Shown here one piece after another: positions 17,853 through 24,267 of a stretch of DNA of 33,628 bases. Each line of letters starts with the position of its first letter. Position 1 is the stretch's first letter. The stretch spans positions 1-33,628 of the forward strand of contig JABGWD010000461.1 of assembly GCA_018645725.1 (NCBI GenBank), in the 5' to 3' direction. Below the pieces are notes generated by a model. It was not told the DNA's origin and did not search any database. It was given only the letters and a program-made list of their open reading frames with translations. A program made the position numbers and the translations under genes. Source of the stretch: Opitutia bacterium (GTDB lineage: Bacteria > Verrucomicrobiota > Verrucomicrobiia > Opitutales > Seribacteraceae).

Positions 17853-18446
17853 ATGAAGACTGTAATTCTAGGTTCCGGGAAAGGCACGAATGCCAAAGCA
17901 ATCGTTCAAGCGCAAACCAAACAACTTTTGGGAAATGCCGAGATCATTGCCATTCTGTCCGACAAACGGGAATCCGGAATTCTCGAGATCGCCAAAGACC
18001 ACAATATCGAAAACCGTTACCTGGATCCCGGTCCATTCAATTCCAAGTTCGATGAGAAGTCTGAACAAGCGTGGATCGAAACCATAAGAGGATACGAACC
18101 AGACTTGATTGCCCTGGCAGGCTTCATGAGAATCCTCAGACCCTCCTTCATCGATGCTTTTGAGGGGAAGATACTTAACTTGCACCCAAGCCTTCTTCCG
18201 AGCTTCACGGGACTTCATGCAATCAATCAAGCCTTTGACCACGGAGTGAAAATATCCGGTTGCACCGCTCATTGGGTAAATGAAGAGGTGGACGGCGGCA
18301 AAATCATTGCCCAAGCACCGGTCCGCATAATGCAGGGGGATACGGTCGAAATGATCCGGCGAAAAATTCAAGGAGTCGAACACATGATTCTGCCCGCGGT
18401 AATTCGCGATCTGTCTGTCGGTTCGATTCCCTTCCCCGAATCGTGA
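17853..18446 (+). CDS. purN: Phosphoribosylglycinamide formyltransferase
   Basis: Transfers a formyl group from 10-formyltetrahydrofolate to GAR in purine synthesis. The 197-residue length and order of motifs fit PurN: VILGSGKGTNAKAIVQA (substrate phosphate loop), the ADIIALAGFMRI-like stretch PDLIALAGFMRILRP, and LNLHPSLLPSFTGLHA, which contains the catalytic Asn and His. The catalytic Asp is in VNEEVDGGKIIAQAPV. The ATG is 8 bases after the rfaE2 stop codon, and its own stop codon overlaps the GTG start of prmA, so these genes are one transcript. Confidence 0.96.
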   Translation: MKTVILGSGKGTNAKAIVQAQTKQLLGNAEIIAILSDKRESGILEIAKDHNIENRYLDPGPFNSKFDEKSEQAWIETIRGYEPDLIALAGFMRILRPSFIDAFEGKILNLHPSLLPSFTGLHAINQAFDHGVKISGCTAHWVNEEVDGGKIIAQAPVRIMQGDTVEMIRRKIQGVEHMILPAVIRDLSVGSIPFPES

Positions 18447-19318
18447 TCAAATCAAGTCTCCCTCTCCTCCCCGATTGCATTGGAACACTCGAGGACGCAC
18501 TCTACGAAATTGCTCCGAACAATTGGAGCCTTACCGTAAACTCCGATGACGGACATGGTAAAATCGAAGGTTTTTTCAACTCAATTGAGGTGGCTAAACA
18601 AGCGATTTCGGATTTGGAATCGATTTGGGAAAATACCTTTGACGGCGAATTCCAACATGAAGATTTTGAAGAGGAGGATTGGACCGAAGCGTACAAGATA
18701 CATTTCAAACCGTGGTCACATGGCACCATTCATTGGGTTCCGGAATGGGAAAAAGAAAGTTTTCCCATACCTTCGGGGCACCACGCTCTTTACCTTGACC
18801 CCGGAATGGCCTTTGGCACGGGAAATCATGAAACAACCCGCTTGTGCCTCGAAAGCATGATCGGCATTTGCGAATCAAAGCAAGTCAAAGATTGCTTGGA
18901 CATCGGTTGTGGTTCAGGCATTTTGTCCCTTTCCGCATGTCTTTTGGGGATTGAAAAGGTAAGGGCCATTGATTTTGACCCGGACGCAATCAAGGTTGCA
19001 AAGGAGAACGCAAAGCGAAATTCAGTAGAGGGAGACGTTGACTTTCAAGTCCAGTCCGTGGAGGAACTTGAGGGCAAAGAAGCATTTGACCTCGTTGTAG
19101 CCAACATTCAGGCGGATATCCTAATGCAGAACTCTCTTACTCTTCTTCGACAGACAAAATCGGACGGTGTTCTTGTCCTTTCGGGAATTCTGGAAAAGGA
19201 AATCGACTTGGTGAAGGCGCATTTCAGTGACCTTCTGCGGACGGAAGGAATCAATTTCAATTGCCAAAATCGAGTGCAAGGAGAATGGTCGTCGTTGCAG
19301 TTGAACCTATCGATTTAA
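18443..19318 (+). CDS. prmA: Ribosomal protein L11 methyltransferase
   Basis: The 291-residue product adds methyl groups to ribosomal protein L11. The N-terminal 130 residues are the substrate-recognition domain (EDWTEAYKIHFKPW is conserved in PrmA), followed by GMAFGTGNHETTRLCLESM, the family signature, and the SAM site CLDIGCGSGILSLSACLLG. DLVVANIQADIL is the active-site strand. The start is GTG at 18443, overlapping the purN stop codon by four bases. It ends the plus-strand run and converges on the P-II-like gene. Confidence 0.95.
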   Translation: MIKSSLPLLPDCIGTLEDALYEIAPNNWSLTVNSDDGHGKIEGFFNSIEVAKQAISDLESIWENTFDGEFQHEDFEEEDWTEAYKIHFKPWSHGTIHWVPEWEKESFPIPSGHHALYLDPGMAFGTGNHETTRLCLESMIGICESKQVKDCLDIGCGSGILSLSACLLGIEKVRAIDFDPDAIKVAKENAKRNSVEGDVDFQVQSVEELEGKEAFDLVVANIQADILMQNSLTLLRQTKSDGVLVLSGILEKEIDLVKAHFSDLLRTEGINFNCQNRVQGEWSSLQLNLSI

Positions 19319-19333
19319 GAATTTAGCCAAGAC

Positions 19334-19398
19334 ACTACTCCCTGCCTGAGTCAGTAGTAGACGAGTGCAATTCAATGACCTTGTCGATGCCCGACAAG
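19334..19398. terminator. Two hairpins in the convergent gap after prmA
   Basis: The gap between prmA and the P-II-like gene holds ACTACT/AGTAGT (19334-19339 with 19353-19358) and a perfect 7-bp stem CTTGTCG/CGACAAG (19380-19386 with 19392-19398, 5-base loop). Neither has a clear T-run, so they could be weak or factor-assisted terminators for either strand. Confidence 0.3.
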
Positions 19399-19415
19399 AC
19401 CCTTGGCGAAGCTAA

Positions 19416-20540
19416 TCAACCGCCCAAATAAGTTAGGGCGCGAGGAATCGGAAGGGAGTAAAAAGCAAAACGCTTGATCCCCTTTTCATTAAGTCTCGAT
19501 GAGACCTTTTCACGCAGATCGTCCACGCTGTTTGGCCCCACCGAAGTATAGACCAAAGCCCATTCCTCGTTTTGTTGTTGGCCGGTGCCTGAATCGGCAT
19601 CAAGCATAAGACCGAAATTCGTACTTACCCCGGGTGCCCCTCCCTCCAAGACGGAGTCATAAACTTCCTCGTAATTGTCACGGGGAACGATGCAGTAGAG
19701 TCCCACGAGGTTCTCAAGAAAGGTTGTCTTGAGAGCTTTGCTAGCACCTGATTCCGCAGCCGTTCTCCAATCTTTGCCTCCCTTTAGGTCATCCAAGGCA
19801 GATATTACCTGTTCCATGTTGGCACCGTGGGCGGAGGAAGAAACCGTGCTTGAGACATTGATAAGCCCGGAGCGGACGGGGATGGAATACATGAATCCCC
19901 TGCCTGGTTCGGTGATTTTTCCGGCACGCGCCATGTCGGCAAATACTTCGTCAGCTTCATTCTTGTCCACGATGCACCACACGAATTCCTTTTCGGGGCC
20001 CTTTGTGATGCGCAGAAGTGGAATCTTATCGCGCACTCCGCCACCTTCGCCAAACGTAACGGTTGGACCGGGTGCCCCTTTCAGGAGGGCGGCTTTGGCG
20101 ATTTCATCGGCTATTCCGATTTCGCAAATGCAGCAAATTGCCTCAAGTTCGGCGGCGTAATCACCGGAAGAACCATTGGCACCCTCTTCGGATGAGGAGG
20201 GGACGGGAAACTTTTCGGTGTGACGCATGTCATTGCAGCCTATGACGAAAACGGCTCCGGCACCCACTCGGGAGAGGTTTCCTGCTTGCACGGCCGCTTC
20301 GGTAACGGCGTTCACCTTGTCGTTGGGCACCAGAGTCTGCAGAAGATGCTGTTCGGGAGCAGGTGGCGGGAACATCCGTTGAAGGAAGCCACCCTCGTTC
20401 AGTACAGAACCCCGGGCGGTGACCTCGAAGATGCCGGAGGCTCCGGCCTTGCCGATGGCATCTGAGACAGGGACTACCGATTCCTTGGGCAGGATGAGGG
20501 AGAGAAGAGAGAAGTTCTCGCTTTGGTTGAAGTTGCTCAT
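19416..20540 (-). CDS. Triple P-II-like domain protein, partner of the DUF1538 membrane protein
   Basis: A 374-residue soluble protein. I read three consecutive ferredoxin-like (beta-alpha-beta-beta-alpha-beta) P-II-type units. Unit 1 (about 10-103): FSLLSLILP, helix, GIFEVTARG, loop, HLLQTLVP, helix, GAGAVFVIG. Unit 2 (about 130-224): LEAICCICE, helix, GPTVTFGEG, loop, EFVWCIVD, helix, GRGFMYSIPV. Unit 3 (about 276-366): LVGLYCIVP, helix, GVSTNFGLM, loop, EWALVYTSVG, helix, RFAFYSLPI. Units 2 and 3 share GAPG before the second strand. Normal P-II proteins are about 112-residue homotrimers. The start at 20540 lies one base after the stop codon of the DUF1538 gene (TAAGATG), so the two are translationally coupled; the longer open frame upstream is antisense-like sequence within that gene. 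The likely job is sensing a nucleotide or metabolite and controlling the membrane protein. No membrane segment is present. Confidence 0.75.
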   Translation of the reverse strand: MSNFNQSENFSLLSLILPKESVVPVSDAIGKAGASGIFEVTARGSVLNEGGFLQRMFPPPAPEQHLLQTLVPNDKVNAVTEAAVQAGNLSRVGAGAVFVIGCNDMRHTEKFPVPSSSEEGANGSSGDYAAELEAICCICEIGIADEIAKAALLKGAPGPTVTFGEGGGVRDKIPLLRITKGPEKEFVWCIVDKNEADEVFADMARAGKITEPGRGFMYSIPVRSGLINVSSTVSSSAHGANMEQVISALDDLKGGKDWRTAAESGASKALKTTFLENLVGLYCIVPRDNYEEVYDSVLEGGAPGVSTNFGLMLDADSGTGQQQNEEWALVYTSVGPNSVDDLREKVSSRLNEKGIKRFAFYSLPIPRALTYLGG

Positions 20541-20541
20541 C

Positions 20542-22782
20542 TTAGGCGGTCTCCGGTGCGGTTGCGGTTTCGTCCTCATCGGCCTTGGGTTTCTTTCGGA
20601 CGATAAGCCCAACGGTGAGAACGGTAATGATGGGTCCGATGGAAGCCAGGGCAAGAACTCCAAAGCCATCGATGGCTCCGGTCTTTGATCCAATGCCAAG
20701 GCCCATCGCCAAAACGAGTGGCACGGTGATGGGTCCAGTGGTAACGCCTGCGCTGTCCCAACCGAAGTTCACGAAATCCTCGCTCGAAAGGTAGGTGATC
20801 AACATCAAGATTAGGTAGGGTGGAACAAGCAGGTACCAAAGATCGAGATTAAAAGCAATCTTAGCCACTCCGGTGGAGATACCAAGCGCAACGCCCGTGG
20901 CAACGGTTTGCATGAGCAAGCTCTTCTTGAAAGCGCCGACGGTGATTTTTTCCACCGTGGCGCCAAGCGCATTAAGGGCAGGTTCGGCCAAGGTGGCTCC
21001 GTAGCCCAGAATAAAACCGAAAAGGATCGCCAAAGCTTTGCCCATGTTGGAGGAGGCAAACATCGGATCAACGAAACCTTCGGCAGCCCAAGGCTCAATG
21101 GAGGCAAAACTGGACACTACGTTTCCGCCGAGTTGCTCCCCCAATGGGGTCAGACCGAGCGCTATGCCCAAGTTAAAGAGACCCATGCCTACAACTGCGC
21201 AGGCAATTCCAATGAATAATTCGTCGTAGTGCTTCGGGGGTTGCCTAAGACCGACGACAAGAACAATCAACAAGATGGAACACAGGGGAACAATCGCCCA
21301 AAGGGCTCCTTCGATTGCGCCGCGGTCCTGATCCGGTCCGTCTAAACCTTTCTCAGTTCCAATTACTGCGTCCGAAGACAATTCATCTGGTTCGTTGTAG
21401 ACAATCTCTCCACTCGCATCGCTATAAATATCTTCTCCTGCATCCAGCAAGCCATTTCCGTTCGAATCTTCATCAGGCTTGAAGGTGTTTGGAAAGAAAT
21501 CAAAGTTGTTGGTCAGGGCCGCCATGATTTCAGTTTTAGGATTCCACACTTCATCGGGTGTATCCACGCCATCTCTCACAATGATGGTATTGGTGCCGGC
21601 CACTTGAACGGTCTCACGGGATCCATTGTCTTCCGGATCAAGTGGAGTGGAAGTTAATTCGGCTTCGGCGATTTGGGTTTGCAGGCTGTATCCATCGGGA
21701 AGCTTTCCATTCTTGCTCAACTCTTCTCTAACCTCGGCCAAATCTTTTTTGGAAAGAGAGCGCGCAGCATCCCCCCCGGAAGCCCCACTGGCCGATGCCA
21801 ATCTTCTCTCCGCTACGACATCGCCGTATCGCTGGTAGCCTTTGTCATAGTTTTTGCCATACTTTTCTCCACCTTCCTTTTCAATGGCTATCGTATGCCA
21901 GTCTTCTTTTGGGAATCCATTTTCCTCGGTATGATAAGTGGCGAAGTAATAGTCCTTGGTTTCAAAGAGGAAAGTGGCATAGCAGAGAACTGCAAGAATG
22001 GGAAAGAGAGAGGCAAGCGTGACGACACCAAAACCGGTATTGCTCGAACCCCCAGTCGAAACAATGCGGCAAACCCCAATGCCGAGGGCAAGAACGAGCG
22101 GTACGGTGACCGGTCCGGTCGTTACAGCACCGCAGTCCCAAGCCAGACCGAGCACGTGCTGAAGTCGATCATCCGAGAATTGAAAATACAGCGTAAAAGT
22201 GGAAAGAACAAGGACGCCCACGTAAATGAAAGGCTTGAGAGACCAGCCTTTGTAAAAACGGAGCACACCCAGAAGAACGGCAATACCCACTCCCGCTCCC
22301 ACGCAATTCACGAGGTTGGTGGCTCCGGTATTGAGAATGGTCCACAACAAGGGGGCAAGCGTTGGATCAACACCGGAACCTGCTGCTCGCAACACGCCGA
22401 TAGCAGGTTCGGCGAAGGTAGCAAAAGCTCCCAGGACAAAGCCGAAAGCCAAGCTTGCAGGCAGGCATGGGATACCAAATATCTTTTTACGTGGAAGAGT
22501 GGACCCGAGAGTCTCCCCTAGCGGCATAAGCCCCAAACGGAGTCCTTCCATGAAAAAGGCGAGCCCAATGATTACAATGCCTATTCCGACCGCGATCATC
22601 AAGGAGTACACAATGGGCAAGCCGAGGACCAGCAATTGGAACACGACAAGGTAAAGAATGATGAACCAAACGCACTGAATTTGCTCGACTACCTTGTCCT
22701 TGGCAAAGGAAAGGATGATGCTCAGCTTTTGCCTGAAAGACAACTGAAGTTTCTTTGTATCGGATGATTGTTCAGGGCACAT
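20542..22782 (-). CDS. Duplicated DUF1538 integral membrane protein, putative transporter
   Basis: The 746-residue product consists of two homologous membrane halves. Matching blocks are GLAFFMEGLRLGLMPLGETL / GLFNLGIALGLTPLGEQLGG, ATFAEPA (121-127) / ATLAEPA (596-602), WDCGAVTTGPVTVPLVLALG (215-234) / WDSAGVTTGPITVPLVLAMG (675-694), and GFGVVTLASLFPI / GFGVLALASIGPI. The repeated TTGP-TVP block is the most conserved and is a good candidate for the substrate path. Between the halves is a hydrophilic insert of about 215 residues (276-490) containing a complete EF-hand-type loop at 439-450 (D439, N441, N443, G444, L446, D447, E450). The transported substrate is unknown; DUF1538 has no settled function that I know of. 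It is coupled to the P-II-like gene downstream and is 93 bases downstream of the lipoprotein gene. Confidence 0.85.
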   Translation of the reverse strand: MCPEQSSDTKKLQLSFRQKLSIILSFAKDKVVEQIQCVWFIILYLVVFQLLVLGLPIVYSLMIAVGIGIVIIGLAFFMEGLRLGLMPLGETLGSTLPRKKIFGIPCLPASLAFGFVLGAFATFAEPAIGVLRAAGSGVDPTLAPLLWTILNTGATNLVNCVGAGVGIAVLLGVLRFYKGWSLKPFIYVGVLVLSTFTLYFQFSDDRLQHVLGLAWDCGAVTTGPVTVPLVLALGIGVCRIVSTGGSSNTGFGVVTLASLFPILAVLCYATFLFETKDYYFATYHTEENGFPKEDWHTIAIEKEGGEKYGKNYDKGYQRYGDVVAERRLASASGASGGDAARSLSKKDLAEVREELSKNGKLPDGYSLQTQIAEAELTSTPLDPEDNGSRETVQVAGTNTIIVRDGVDTPDEVWNPKTEIMAALTNNFDFFPNTFKPDEDSNGNGLLDAGEDIYSDASGEIVYNEPDELSSDAVIGTEKGLDGPDQDRGAIEGALWAIVPLCSILLIVLVVGLRQPPKHYDELFIGIACAVVGMGLFNLGIALGLTPLGEQLGGNVVSSFASIEPWAAEGFVDPMFASSNMGKALAILFGFILGYGATLAEPALNALGATVEKITVGAFKKSLLMQTVATGVALGISTGVAKIAFNLDLWYLLVPPYLILMLITYLSSEDFVNFGWDSAGVTTGPITVPLVLAMGLGIGSKTGAIDGFGVLALASIGPIITVLTVGLIVRKKPKADEDETATAPETA

Positions 22783-22875
22783 AATTAAATAGGAAGGTGA
22801 TTAGATAAAAACAACTTATACAGGAAATGAAGCAATCTTGGCAATTCCAATAAAAATAAGTGGCGAAACGAACAT

Positions 22876-24162
22876 TTACAGGCTCCAACTCGCATTCGCC
22901 AAGGTCAGAGACAGCTTGTTGGCCCCCGTTCGAAGAACAACCGGCACGTCCCAAGTTACGCCGATCTTACCCAAGGATGCCGTGCCCACTACGAAGAATT
23001 TGCCGGACGGAAGGTTTTCCAGGGTAGCCGCACCGTTAATATCGGTTCTTACCCTCTGCCCCTGACCATTCTCAACCAATTTCAAAAGCAAAGATCTGAT
23101 GTTCTTTTGAACGTTTGGAAACAAAAATGAGTTTTTTCTGGAACGAGCCCATAACTCCGCATAGGAATCGATCCCCGAAAAATCGGAAAGTTCGACCCCG
23201 CCCTTTCTCAGGACGCCTTCGACGTCTTCATCGATAATGAAAAATTCGGTGTAGAAAGCCTCCTTGTTCTTCCCGTTCAAAGCAGTTACCACGGCATCGA
23301 ATTGCAGGTTGCATCCACCGGAAAACAATCGGGTTTCCTTAACGGCATCGACTGCGGGGGCGACGGGACCCAAGGAGGAGACGATTTGGGAAAGATCTTT
23401 CTGCCTGGGCGACAACCTGGAACCGGAAAGCTTCTTCGACGGGTTGAGTTCCAATACGCTGATTCTTTCCTCCAAGGAATCGTTTCGGATACGCAAATCC
23501 TGAATTTCCTTTGACTTGATGTGCAAATTGCCCCGTAGGTTTTTGACCTCGGCACGAAGGCCAAAAAGTTTGTCGCTTGCCGATTCGTCCGGTTTCAAGA
23601 CGGAAACCGTTTGTTCGAGACTCTTGCCCTTCAACCGGCTGATCTCAGTGACAAGTTCCTGGTTCAGCTTGGTCAGGGAGGCAATCGTCCTATCCTTGCG
23701 ACTGTTGATTTTGCGTAATTCGTCAATCGACCTTTGATGAGAAATTGTACCTTCCTCCAAATTCGAAAGCGCTTTTTCGGCTTCATGGTCAGCCAAAACC
23801 GATTTGGAATCAACCGGTTCACCAGACAGTGCAGGAGTCTCTTCACTAACGTTTGGATCCAAAAGGGCGAGACCGTCCACTTCCACGCCAGGACGCGACT
23901 CTGCAAAATCTTCAGCTCCCGTTGCCGTCGATGGGAGAAACGTCTCCCCCTCGTCCAGGAAGGACTCCCAGTCCTCGGCAATTTCAGGATCAGCGTCGAC
24001 AAGAGATGGCAAGTCATCACTTTCCGGATGCAGGTCCTCGTCAAAGGCAGTTTGGTTTGCATCGACAGGGGATTCGGATTCGTCAGTCCCGCAACTGCAA
24101 ATGAAAATTGACGTTAGCAACAAGACGAAGAGCGAAGTGAATTTGGGGTAGATTAGTTTCAT
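22876..24162 (-). CDS. Coiled-coil lipoprotein, function unknown
   Basis: The 428-residue product begins with a lipoprotein signal (MKLIYPKFTSLFVLLLTSIF followed by ICSC; Cys24 is the likely lipid-modified residue) and then a very acidic stretch, where Asp at +2 is not present but G-T-D follows. Residues about 135-260 form a coiled coil (SIDELRKINSRKDRTIASLT and EISRLKGK). The C-terminal third contains GAATLENLPSGKFFVVGTAS and WDVPVVLRTGANKLSLTL, which looks like a small beta-sandwich of the carboxypeptidase-regulatory/CNA-B sort. I chose ATG 24162 because it opens directly on the signal peptide; an extra 17 residues upstream do not fit. It lies upstream of the DUF1538 gene on the same strand and diverges from the long coiled-coil gene. 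No specific function is recognised. Confidence 0.8.
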   Translation of the reverse strand: MKLIYPKFTSLFVLLLTSIFICSCGTDESESPVDANQTAFDEDLHPESDDLPSLVDADPEIAEDWESFLDEGETFLPSTATGAEDFAESRPGVEVDGLALLDPNVSEETPALSGEPVDSKSVLADHEAEKALSNLEEGTISHQRSIDELRKINSRKDRTIASLTKLNQELVTEISRLKGKSLEQTVSVLKPDESASDKLFGLRAEVKNLRGNLHIKSKEIQDLRIRNDSLEERISVLELNPSKKLSGSRLSPRQKDLSQIVSSLGPVAPAVDAVKETRLFSGGCNLQFDAVVTALNGKNKEAFYTEFFIIDEDVEGVLRKGGVELSDFSGIDSYAELWARSRKNSFLFPNVQKNIRSLLLKLVENGQGQRVRTDINGAATLENLPSGKFFVVGTASLGKIGVTWDVPVVLRTGANKLSLTLANASWSL

Positions 24163-24267
24163 GCGTTGAAAAAAGAAAAAATTGTACTCAAGTATCTTTG
24201 CAAGCACAATCATTCATCGCTCAATCTTGTTGTTTACAATTTTCGTTCCAGAAGATAAAGGTTTGGC
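24163..24267. promoter_or_regulatory. Divergent promoter region between lipoprotein and coiled-coil operons
   Basis: These 105 bases separate two gene groups reading away from each other, so both promoters should lie here. The sequence is AT-rich. AAGG at 24258-24261 is a reasonable Shine-Dalgarno site six bases before the ATG at 24268. No clear site is seen for the lipoprotein start. I could not assign -35/-10 pairs with confidence. Confidence 0.5.

Noticed and set aside
20541-20699. N-terminal extension of the P-II-like protein by 53 residues
   Set aside because: The extra residues are low-complexity, overlap the 3' end of the DUF1538 gene in another frame, and the ATG at 20540 starts directly before the first domain.
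24163-24213. Upstream start for the lipoprotein adding 17 residues
   Set aside because: The added residues would precede a complete lipoprotein signal peptide that already has its own ATG at 24162.
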